Program-made: the position numbers and the translations under genes | DNA from: Emergomyces orientalis | Lineage: Eukaryota > Ascomycota > Eurotiomycetes > Onygenales > Ajellomycetaceae | Direction: 5' to 3' | Assembly: GCA_002110485.1 (NCBI GenBank) | Contig: MOWL01000088.1 | Location: forward strand, 1,116,001 to 1,180,000 | Length of the DNA stretch: 64,000 bases | Shown: piece by piece, positions 33,490 through 43,742 of the stretch | Numbering within the stretch: the stretch's first letter is position 1 | How the letters are laid out: every line of letters begins with the position of its first letter | Notes under the pieces: model-generated | The model's database searches: none | Told to the model about the DNA's origin: nothing | What the model saw: only the letters and a program-made list of their open reading frames with translations

Positions 33490-36400
33490 TCAGCCTGGAG
33501 GCTCGTGTTGCGGCATACCGTGTAGCTGAGTCGCGTCCTCATCCTTGACTGGCGTATTCGTCCCGCTCATGAACGCAGCCTGGCGCTCTCGATACCACCT
33601 GGCCAAATAATTCCTCCTCTGTGCCTGCGTCATACCCTCAACTACAAGAGCGAATTCGGTCGGATTATCAAATCCAAACCGTTTAGACATGCTGCAGAAC
33701 TGGCGTCTCTTGACGTCCTCTGGCGGGTGGTATTTAAATCGAACACGCTTCCCGCCGTGGTTGACGTCAAAGCCTGAAGAGATATCATCTTGCGAGGCTT
33801 GGAAAACTTGCTCCTCGCCGAAGCTGGTACCATCAATTGCCATCTCGGCGCGACGACTAAGGCGTTCTTCAATCTTTGACGATCCAATAACCTCAGAATT
33901 CTCATGCGTATATTCAACGCCCGCTCCGGCTAGTATCGCTTGGATTGGGTCATGTTTGGCCGGGATGACCTTTTTGTTATGTTTATCCTTCGCGATAGCC
34001 TCTCCTCGAATCATGGCGGCCAATTGGCTCATTGCACCGTCGTCCTCCTCGTCATTGGGTGAAGGGAAGGGTTGTTCATCAATACGGTCATTAGTGTCCT
34101 CCAACTCGAAATCGACAATTTTAACACCAACTTTACTCTCTGCGACGTTTGTCTTATTAACGATGTCTCTCAAAACAATATTGTCACCTTGGTACCGAAA
34201 CATGTTAGAGAGGCCGAATATTTCGCCCTTTCTATCCTTTTTCTCTTGGACTCCCTTGAAATACCGCCGTTCGCTGCTGGCGGTATATCCAATGTTTGCC
34301 TGTTGCTGTTTGTATATTTGGCGAGCATAAACAATTTCCTCAATTGTCCCTGCGGAGACTAACCGAAACACCTCCACATCCCTAGCTTGCCCAATACGAT
34401 ATGCACGGTCCTGTGCCTGGAGGTCGTAGGCAGGGTTCCAATTCGGATCGACAACGACGACTTTGTTGGCAGATGTGATATTTAGCCCTACTCCTCCAGC
34501 CCGGGTAGAGATTAGGAACACAAATTCTCGAGGATCGGCGTTGAAGCTGTCAACAGCTTTAGCTCTGTCCTCGTAGTTCATAGAACCATCCAAATAACTG
34601 ACATTATAGCTAGTATGCTTGAAAAGCATCTGAAGCATTTTAAGTAGCCGTACACTATGTGAAAAGACAAGAACCTTGTCTCCATTACCATGCCACCACC
34701 TTAGAAGCTTCTTCAACACTTTCCACTTTCCGCAAAACTCGTGGTTCGCATAGTTAAGGATCGAATCTCTCGTAGCATATAGCTGTCGCCACTGGTCCGG
34801 CACAGCGATCTGTAGCATCTCCAGGTCCTTGTCTTGCTTCTCGGATGGATCTTGCGATTGCGGAATGAGAATGGCGAGGTGGTTGCTGAGCTTTTGCAAG
34901 TTTGAAATTGCCGAGAAGACATAGCTTTGCCATTTTCCACCTTGGGGCAAGAACATGTGGCAGCACCACCCGGACTTTTTGCCTGACCCGCAGAAACAAA
35001 GGTCGGAGGAAGTTTTGATGTATTCAACTATATCGCTGTCTAAAACTCTCTCGTATGCGTCAGCCTGGGTCGGTGTGAGTGGGCAAAATACGACTCGATC
35101 ACTTTTCTTCGGTAATTGGTCCGCGATAAGCGTTTTCATGCGCCTGAGGAAGAAAGGGGGTAACAGGTTCTCAACAAGCTTTCTCGCAGTTTTCCTCGCT
35201 TTGCTAAGTTGGTATATAGTTGCATCATGAGACTGTCCTATTTTTAACGGGTCGCAAATAGTGGATTTCCAGGTGGACACCGGGCCAAACTTTCCGGGGT
35301 TGGTCCAGTTGAGCAGCGTCCAGAGTTCTTCGTACTTGTTCTGGATAGCTGTGCCTGTAAGACCAATTCGGCAGAGAGCGTTGATTTCATTCATCGATTG
35401 CGCCGTTTCTGACTTCCTTTCTTTGATAACGTGGCATTCATCAGCCACAACGCAGTCCCACTCAACCATATTAATGGCATCTTTATTTAGCACGTATGTT
35501 TTGTAGGTCGTGAGCATGATCTCGAGCCTACCAGAAGTGGCAGATTGCAAAGATGCCTCCTTCCCAGCACCATGGTATATTTCCACATGCCACCAACCCC
35601 ATCTATCCAATTCCGATCTCCAGTTTTGCAAAAGCGTCCCGGGACAAACAATTAAGGTTCTAGGGTACCAGACATTGTCCCCTCTTCGTCTCATCTTTCG
35701 CATACGTTTAGCATCTCGCTCATCGCCTGTTTTCCCATATGCAGCAGTTAAGAACGCTATAACTTGTACTGTTTTGCCTAGGCCCATGTCATCTCCAAGG
35801 ATCCCCCCCTTTTGGTACACGAACAATTCATGTAGAAATTCAACCCCCTGGATTTGATAGTCCCGTAACCATTGCGCAATTGGGGCGGGAATCAAGCCCA
35901 AGGAATAAGGAAGTTGTATGTCTTCATATTTCCTTGAAGGAGTGAATTTCTGGAAATTTGGCTTCTCATTCAGGTCTTCCAGGTGTTCGTCATCAGAGAA
36001 CTCAACATCCTCAAAGGCAGGGGGTAACTTCAATCCTGCCTCCTTCAGCAAGGCCGTTTTCTTGTCAAAATTTGTGCGGCGATTTTGAATGTAACTTGGG
36101 AGCGTGTGTTCCATCAAATCATCTTCAGAAGATAAGTCTCCATACTCTTTAAACTGCCGCTGCCGTTTGCGGGATGTGTTAGCTTCCGTTTTATTTGGCC
36201 GCTTACCAACAACCGAGTTTTGAACCATGCCTTTAGCTTTACGTGTTCTGGCGGTGGCTTGCTTGCGCTGGAGCTGTTTTCTGTTTTTGAACTTTTCGTA
36301 TGCGGATGTACCATCGTTGAAACCAGCTACATCGTCGAATTCTTCGTCCGATATTGATATTACCTCCTGCTTTATGGTTATAGTGGCGGGTTCTGTGGTA

Positions 36401-36643
36401 CTACCCGAATGCAAAGCTGGTTTCGGTTGGTCTGATAAACGGTTTCCTATATCGGATTCTGGTCAGTTTTTATAGGGCCAACACGACAAAGGAGATTGAA
36501 GCACATGTTATACCTCCGACATTGCTCGCGATGCGATTTCGCCATATCTTAGGCGCAGCTCTGGGGTAACCCAAGTCGTCGTCGCTAACGTCGTCACTTT
36601 GCGTGGAGGCATCGGAGTTCTCTAGTTCCCAGTGGGGACCCAT
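33490..36643 (-). CDS. SNF2-family ATPase, ERCC6L2/Rad26-like, with SEC-C-like motif
   Basis: This nuclear DNA translocase is of the Rad54/ERCC6-like group; the exact repair or transcription role is unknown. Two exons, 36514-36643 and 33490-36446, give 1028 residues. The N-terminus is charged and disordered. The first ATPase lobe has the Walker A DMGLGKT (263-269), DECH at 379-382 in place of the usual DEAH, and GLTGTAIQNKYEELWTLLNW. Between the lobes at residues 527-539 lies C-F-C-x8-C-C (C527, C529, C538, C539), matching the SEC-C zinc motif. The second lobe has STRAGGVGLNITSANKVVV and QAQDRAYRIGQ. A C-terminal extension of about 230 residues follows. The ATG at 36643 precedes the in-frame exon 1; the join was chosen by frame. 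Confidence 0.9.
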
Positions 36644-37166
36644 CCTCAGTGAAGTCCCCGCAGACAATTTCCATGCGTTGGTTTGACGACATGGAGACTT
36701 GATGCGGGGACATAATTATTTAGACGCGAAGATCCGCGAGAGTTTCGCCAAGTCACATGAGTTAAAAAAAATCATAAACAGGTAAAAAGCTCGACTACAA
36801 AACATTTCTTTCCTCTGGCTGAGATATTGAACTTTTATGCAAAACCAATTAATGCTCATAACAATCGCATTTTACATATCATAGTCAGTGGAAGGAATAT
36901 CTTTTTCTGCCAACTTTCCATTTTCCGTCTTTCTTCTGTTGGTTCGTCCCTGCCCAGTTCTTCCCTATAATTCCCGATAATTTCGATCACCCCGCCCACA
37001 ATCTGTGTTCGGAAGAAGAGTATATACACTTGCACCTCAACGTTATATTATATCGAATAAGAGACGATCTGCTCGGCTGTGATCTCATCAGCGGCTAATT
37101 AGTAGTCGGCACGTCAAAAAGCCTTCAAGGCCTAGTACTGGGTGATTGTGGATATCACCGGGCACG
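36644..37166. promoter_or_regulatory. Divergent promoter region between SNF2 gene and RRP41
   Basis: The two start codons face away from each other across 523 bp. No specific sites were identified. Confidence 0.45.
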
Positions 37167-38125
37167 ATGCCTCTCGACACCTCAACGACATATCGCCTAA
37201 CCAGGCTTCGCCTAGACGGCAGGCGTTGGAACGAGCTCCGTCTAATGCAGGCCCAGATATCTACGAACCCAGCTAGCTCTGGATCATCATATCTCTCAAT
37301 GGGCAATACAGTGGTTATATGCATGGTCCATGGGCCCGCTGAAGGCCGACGATCAGAAGCAACTGGTCCTGCTCGTGAAGGAGCCGTTGTTTCTGTTGCT
37401 GTCAATATTGCAGGGTTTTCTGGTGTCGATAGGAAGAAGAAGAGTGCAGCTGGCGGTGGTGGTGGTGGAGGTGATAGGTTCGTAGTTTATATCTCATTGG
37501 TGGCTATTTTGTATTTATCATCCTCTCCATGTTCAATACTAACCAAAGCTACAGACAAGCATCTACCGATCTAGCCACCGCACTCCGTGACGCCTTTCAG
37601 CCACATCTTCACACGCACCTATATCCGCATAGCACAATATCCCTTCACATCTCTGTGCTATCCTCCGATGGTTCTCTCTTCGCAGCATGCATAAATGCGT
37701 GCACTCTAGCGCTTGTAGATGCTGGGATACCAATGCCTGGTCTTCTTTGCTCTTGCACCGTTGGAATGAGCGGAAGGGCATCTACACCTGCCGCACCTGA
37801 ACTGACTCGGGTTGGTGGAATCAATGAAAGTTTGGATCCGCTCCTTGACATGTCAATGCCCGAAGAACAAGAACTTCCATTCATGACTGTCGCCAATACG
37901 AACCCTACGCCCACGGGGGACGACTCCATGGATGATGAAGAGGAGAACCAGATGCTGTCCGTCGTCCAGATGGAGTCGGGTGTACATATTTCATATCTAG
38001 AAACTATGTTTGCAGTAGGGCTGGACGGGTGTAAACAGGTTAGGGAGATTCTGAATGGCGTTTTGAAAGCAGCAGGGCGGAAAGTGCTCGAAGGGGAGGG
38101 TGAGGTATTGACTGGTATCGAATAA
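37167..38125 (+). CDS. rrp41: Exosome core subunit Rrp41/Ski6 (RNase PH-type)
   Basis: This is a ring subunit of the RNA exosome for 3'-5' RNA decay and processing, catalytically inactive in eukaryotes. Two exons, 37167-37477 and 37555-38125, give 293 residues. It opens MPLDTSTTYRLTRLRLDGRR then WNELRLMQAQISTNP and SSYLSMGNTVVICMVHGPAE, matching Rrp41 and Ski6. The second exon carries ALRDAFQPHLHTHLYPHSTI, SLHISVLSSDGSLFAACINA and ALVDAGIPMPGLLCSCTVGM. Just before the splice site exon 1 has a run of seven glycines (GGT/GGA codons) in a charged loop, an insertion that may differ among strains. The acidic segment (SMDDEEENQ) near residue 235 is also extra. The ATG is the first that gives the conserved N-terminus. 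Confidence 0.92.
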
Positions 38126-39266
38126 TGAGCAATATTGTTGCATCGCCACGACATTCTGGGCAGCGATGGAATTATGGAATCCTACCACGTCGAATCATTA
38201 CGGGTTAACTGGGCGAACATTTGGCAAGCAGATCGCCAAAATACTGCCTTCATGGGTGTGGTTCTCAGTTGCTGGGCAAATCAAGCAATCAAAAGCATCT
38301 GCATAAAAGTTCGTGGAGGTATCTTGAAGCTTGGCATCCTCGTTGTTTGGTGATCCACCGCCCTGCGACACTATCAATATCTTCGAGGATGCAACATTAT
38401 TCAAAGAAGGGAAAAGGGGACAAGCAGGTCACCAACTACAGCATAACAATGGAGCTCAACAACCTTTGAGTCACCAATGGCAGTTTGCACCACATAGCCT
38501 ACCGTGTCTTGACAACAATACACAGGTCTATAATGCGAATAATGACATGTCCTAGACACAACCTAATCTCCACATATACCATACGCATGTTTAATTCTGC
38601 CCGAAATAAATTACATACAAACAAAACATTTACTAAGTCTTCCTGATAAGGAGTCTTCCCTACCACCCCAAGCGGGTTCAGAATACATACTGCTTATGAG
38701 AAGCAAACAATTGCAAAAAGGGCTATTGCAAAAATGTTTACCCTGAATATATGAAAGATCCAGGGCGGACATCCGAGAGCCATTTTAGCCTAGGCATTTT
38801 ATTATCATTAATTCAGTTTAGGTGTTTCAGATTTCGACGTGTGTCCACACTCGAGTAGTTTAACGAACTACCACTACTCCACAACTTCAGGCGATCATAA
38901 CTCTAACCACGCTTTCTCTACCTTCATTTACAAACTACTAGAGAAAAAACTCATTCTATCTTAATTACACGATTCAAGCCATAAAATGTCTGTTTCGATT
39001 AACGCCTACGCAGGGGTCTTTACAGACGAGGTAATTACCCCGCCGTTCTCCAACGCCTGGAAAAGCATCTGCAAGCGCTGATCCAATCAGCACCCCCTAC
39101 CCGTGCTCAGCCTTGCACTCGCTTTTCTAAATGGAACCGCATGGTATAACCTCCATTTGATCTTTTGCGAAAGCTTTGACCAAATGTAGTCTCATAAATT
39201 TTGCTTGCCATCCCTCCCTTTGATGTGCTGGAAATAGGTCGGCCATCGGGGTCCATCTCCTCGAAA

Positions 39267-39383
39267 ATGGAGACTCTTGGCGCTCTCGGTCTGGCGGCTA
39301 ATATCCTCCAATTCGTGGAGTTTGGGATGAAGGTGATAAAAAGCGTTGGGGAAATTTACGACTCTATCAAATCTGCTTGTTAA
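39267..39383 (+). pseudogene. Truncated N-terminus of a fungal NLR/STAND-type gene
   Basis: Thirty-eight codons from ATG read METLGALGLAANILQFVEFG then MKVIKSVGEIYDSIKSAC, followed by TAA. The pattern (Leu-Gly-Leu-Ala-x-Asn, hydrophobic, Gln-Phe-Val, Phe-Gly, Ile-Tyr) is the short helix motif found at the start of many fungal ankyrin/NACHT and het-type proteins. The stop coincides with the start of an AT-rich, CpG-free stretch, so the rest of the gene is lost, moved or mutated beyond recognition. Alternatively it is a genuine tiny gene, which I think less likely. Confidence 0.6.
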
Positions 39384-39797
39384 ATCTAGAATTCTTTTTT
39401 CCTTGATTATTGAAAATTAGTGAATATGCAATATTTCCATACACATTTTTTAAGCTTAGAAATATTGATTACTCAACATGTATATGCAAATTAATCTATT
39501 AAACCATTGAAGTCTGGCATCAACATGTGGAAAGTGAAGTGAGAAAATAAATGGAAAATAAATAAAAATATTCTTGAAATAAACTATACAGTGATTGATA
39601 TGTTATCTGTCAAAATTTGACTGACACAACTTTTAGTTGAAACTTTAAAGTACTGAAATGTAGAGAGGCATGGAATAAAAAATGATTTGAAATCTATTGA
39701 TATTAATAGATAGTTGAGCAGACACTAATGAATGTCTTTTATATAGGCTCTAGCACTTTCAACATTGAGATTGAAATGGTGAGCCAGGGTTATTTTG
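39360..39797. repeat. CpG-free AT-rich island 1
   Basis: No CG dinucleotide occurs in about 438 bp, while TG and CA are common and the flanks contain normal CpG. The composition is strongly AT-rich. This fits a relic repeat that lost CpG by cytosine mutation. No intact reading frame remains. Confidence 0.75.
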
Positions 39798-40069
39798 TCG
39801 CCAGTATTGGAAATCAGAATAGATTTCTAGCACGCGCAAAAAACCATTCTTTTTCTTGAGTGTTGAAATTACATTGATTGTATGAAGTACTTTGCAGCTC
39901 TGTTTTGTGTTCCTTTTCATACACTTTCTTTTTTACAAGTGGAAAAGAAAAAAACTTTCCCTCCGCGCTCTCCGCGCTCTCCGCAGCTCAAAATCTCCCC
40001 CCCTTCGAACCTTTCCCTTTCCTGTTGCTACTTACACTAGGTATTCTGTTACATCGCATGGCAATACCT

Positions 40070-40113
40070 ACCCCCCACCCCCACCCCCACCCCCACCCCC
40101 AACCCCAACCCCT
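40070..40113. repeat. C-rich (CCCCCA)n simple repeat
   Basis: Runs of C5 separated by A, then CCCCAA units, lie just downstream of the cyclophilin stop codon. On the minus strand (the cyclophilin coding strand) this is G-rich with at least four G-runs, so the 3' UTR could form a G-quadruplex. Confidence 0.85.
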
Positions 40114-40201
40114 GCAACATTTTTTCCCAAAAACAAGTTTCTAAAACATCAACAAGAGAAAGCATTTTTCATCTACACACCCATGCCAAGCTGCCAACCA
40201 T

Positions 40202-41456
40202 TTAGGCCTCACCGCAGTTGACGATCTTAGGCGGGATGCTAGAGATGGGGCTGCTGGTGCGTCCTTCAACCTTGATATATTTCTCGATACCTCTAACGAC
40301 ATCCATGGACTGTTTCTTGTTTGGGCCTAGTCTGTTGCTGGGGGCGTCCACGACCTTGCCGAAGACGACGTGCTTGCCGTCGAGCCAGCTTGTCGCGGCG
40401 GCGGTGATGAAGAATTGGGAGCCGTTGCTAGTTTGAAAACTTGTGGGTTAGTGGATGGTTATTTTTAAGAGGGGGATTTGGGGGGGGGGGGGGGGGGGGG
40501 GTATAAAGTAATATATGTTTGTGTGTAAAATATGGGGGACATACGTGTTGGGACCAGCATTGGCCATGGAGAGCAAGCCAGCGCCCTCGTGTCTGAACTT
40601 GAAGTTCTCATCGGCGAACTTATCACCGTAGATAGACTTGCCACCAGTGCCCTAATAAAATACCCAATGAAAACGAGTTGTTAGTTTCCTCTAGTCTTAA
40701 AAAATAAATAAATAAATACAAATAAATAAAAATAGTACACAAAGTGGATTATTCATACGTTGCCACGGGTGAAGTCACCACCCTGGATCATGAAGTCAGG
40801 GATGATGCGGTGGAAGATGGAGCCCTTGTAGCCAAATCCCTTCTCGCCGGTGCATAGGGCACGGAAATTCTCAGCGGTCTTGGGGACGACATCATCGAAG
40901 AGTTCGAATTCGATTCTGCCAGTGGTAACTGTATAAGTCAGGTGAAGTCGGGGCAAGTCAGCTAAACACTCAAGTAAAGGGGTTCTGTTTCCCGATTAAC
41001 CTCAATGGCAAATCCAATTGATGATATTCATGTTAAGAAAAAGGAGGAGAGAAAATGAGAGGTGGGTTTGTAAGATGCTGAAATACATAAAGATTTGATG
41101 AGATTGAATTGGGATTTGATACCAATTCCCCTTCAGCAGTAACAGGGACCAAAGAACAACAACACAACACAAAATATATATAGAGCAAAGGAGAGAGGAG
41201 TCAACATACGTGGGTGGCCGGGCTTCTCTGGGTCGGGGTACTCAACCTCGAAGAAAGTTTTGATAGCCATAGCTGCAGGGGATGAATGGAAAGCACGTAG
41301 ACGGCTATTTGAGGCGGACTGGTTTGAGGCGTTGATGGAGCGACATAGATGGCGTAGAGCAGAAGAAGAAGCAGAGGAACGGACGGTGGAGGATGCGAGA
41401 GAAGAAAAAGCGAGAGGGGTGGAGAGCAGGGCGGAGCTTCGGGTAAGGAGAGGCAT
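40202..41456 (-). CDS. Cyclophilin (peptidyl-prolyl isomerase) with mitochondrial and cytosolic starts
   Basis: This peptidyl-prolyl cis-trans isomerase is a cyclosporin A target. Four exons on the minus strand join in frame: 41210-41456, 40759-40928, 40545-40651, 40202-40427, giving 249 residues from the ATG at 41456. The first 62 residues are rich in Ser, Ala, Arg and Leu with almost no acid, a typical mitochondrial presequence ending RAFHSSPAA. A second ATG at 41270 (MAIKTFFEVEY) would give a 187-residue cytosolic form. Core motifs are ENFRALCTGEKGFGYKGSIF, FMIQGGDFTRGNGTGGKSIY, MANAGPNTNGSQFFIT and WLDGKHVVFGKVVD, with the catalytic Arg in HRIIPDF. Intron 1 is long (281 nt). Dual targeting from one gene is established for Neurospora cyclophilin. 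Confidence 0.92.
40481..40501. repeat. G21 homopolymer in cyclophilin intron 3
   Basis: Twenty-one G on the plus strand sit inside the intron 40428-40544. In the pre-mRNA it is a C tract upstream of the acceptor. Length is likely to vary. Confidence 0.9.
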
Positions 41457-43742
41457 GTTTGCGCTGGTCGGTATCCCGGTTACGATCTGGATACGGTATG
41501 GTATGTATGGGTACGGTATTATATTCTGAATCAAATGTCAGCGCCTGCATGAAACTGGGAAAAACAGATAAATAAATTAAAAGAATGTGAAGAATTGAAA
41601 GAAGGAAATCACTTACACAAAAGATATCTAGCAGTAGTAACAACAAATCCAAGAAGAGATAGTATCCGAAACAACAAGAAAAAGAATAGCTCTAGACAGG
41701 CTCAAAATCCAGGGAAACGGGGGCTAATCTACGGGAGACACGTTAGTTAGCCCGCTGTTGCCGTTCTGACTCCGCTCTCTTGCTCTTGTTTCACTCATGT
41801 TGTCTGCCATGACAAGGGCAAAAAATCAACATGCAGGGGAGACGACATGATCAATGTTATCATATACATGTACATTCATCCCATGTAAATAACAATATCT
41901 GCTTGGGAAGAAATCGGTCCAATGCGCTCCTTTCTTCCAGCTCATGGACTGTTGGCAGATGTATACTTTCAAGCTGTCTCATCTCCTCTCCCCAAGCCAA
42001 GTCCAAACAGAATTGTAAAAAAACAAAAGAGGGGGGGGAGATATAAAAGGAGGACTGGAGAGAGAAATTTATATACTTACATACAAAGGGCCTTGCGGTG
42101 GCTTGAGATTGTTTCAGTGTAGAAAATAACAACAGGTAGAAGGACAGTACATAATGAAGAGAGCAGTACGGAGTAGTTAGTTTGAACATGGGGAAAGAAA
42201 AATTTATGATGAGAGACCAAGTGCACAGCAGGTAGCTATGGTCTGCCAGAGTTGGACAACTCTACAGTACAGTGCAATACGGTACATACCTAGGTACCCA
42301 CAGCTATGTCCTGACCTGATTTTCCCGGTCCGCCCCCTTTTAATGTAACGAAACACTGGATATCGGTATTGTAAATAAATTACAAAAGGGAAATATTGGT
42401 GATGAGAACACCTCCAAGATCATGTATATATCAAGCCAACTTTTTCAAAGTAGTAAAATGCCCTTATGATTGTAGTTATCTACAGAATTGATGATGTAAG
42501 ATAAGTTGTTAAATACATATCTCTCTCAACAAGAAAGAGATTGAAGAGATGAATTAATTTATCAATATCTTTTCTAGAAGTTCACAATGAAATCACTTAG
42601 AGACTCTGATCTCTGATATTCAGCACATGATTAAAATATTATCTGTTATAGTCAGAAAACATATTTATATAAATATGAGATATGTATGAATATTCATAGA
42701 TAATGAGCAGAGAGAGAGAATGTCATCACTCTCACCTGTTATTATCTGTTCAGATAAACTTTGCAGCCTGAGAATGAGAATGATAATATCATTCAAAACT
42801 CTGCAACACAGTCATATAGTATATACAAATACCTGATGCAATTCATTATTCTCTTGCACAAAACATGCACTGCACATAGCTAAGAAAGAAAAAAAATCAA
42901 CAGAAAGAGAAAAGGAAAAAAGGTAATGCATGAAATAAAAATTTTATAATGTGTATATGTATGTGTTGCTGATAGAAACAAAGAAGCAAGGTGTAAAAAA
43001 AAGAGTAAAGTATGAAATCAAGTAAGACAAAGCTTAGAAGACTCAGCAAATTATACACACATGAATGTTGAAACTAACGTTTTCTCAAACTTCTTCTTCC
43101 TCTGCCTTGAATAACAAAAAATGTATTATCCGCTGAATCAACATGTAGAAAGGACACCAACAAAAAGATACAACATAAAATAAAGAGAAATACAATAAAT
43201 AGTGATAAAATATTGCAGTAGAAGGAGAATGAATAAGAAAAGGGTGGGAGGAATTAGAATACTGTCAGACCAATGACAAGAAGAGAAATGTAAAAATATG
43301 TGGTAGTAGAAATGGCGCTTATTTACGGCCAGGAGGTGTGGTAGAACAGAGGTAAAAATGAAATAATGGAAGAAAAAAAAATGAAAAAGAAGAAAAAAGG
43401 TAAGGAGGAAAATTAGGCATGGAAAAGGACCTCGAGACCGGATCGATTGATATGTTTCTGAAGGGAAAAATGGGTAATCAACGCTCATCAGGAAGAAAGA
43501 GGTAGGGAGAAGGACGAAAAAGGGGATAAGTCCCAAGGGAAGAAAAGAAAAGGAAAACAGACAAAAAAATTGAGAAAAAGCAAAAAAGAAAAAAACCCCA
43601 TGATCATCACGCAGAGGTACATTTAACTCGCGAATCGGAACCCAGACGTCAGAGAATCTCGGGTATCAAAAAATATTTTCTTCTTCCCTTTTTTGATGTT
43701 CGATTTTTTTATTTTTTTATTTTTTTCTCATCTCATCTCGTC
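41457..43742. other. Spacer with cyclophilin promoter and a CpG-free island
   Basis: This 2.3-kb region is upstream of the cyclophilin gene and downstream of SPA2. The first 900 bp have ordinary composition; 42364-43077 is the CpG-free island. The rest, 43080-43740, is A-rich with many short purine tracts. No gene was recognised. Confidence 0.5.
42364..43077. repeat. CpG-free AT-rich island 2
   Basis: I checked this stretch line by line: no CG dinucleotide in about 714 bp, with frequent TG, CA, TA and short palindromes such as TTATCTGTTCAGATAA. Flanking CGs lie at 42362 and 43078. It contains no conserved reading frame. A decayed, CpG-mutated repeat is the likeliest explanation. Confidence 0.8.

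Larger units (their letters stand above)
38126..40201. other. Spacer containing an NLR-type gene stump and a CpG-free AT-rich island
   Basis: This 2-kb region lies between the 3' ends of RRP41 and the cyclophilin gene. It contains the truncated NLR-like frame at 39267-39383, the CpG-free island at 39360-39797 and a C-rich simple repeat at 40070-40113. No complete gene was found. Confidence 0.55.
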
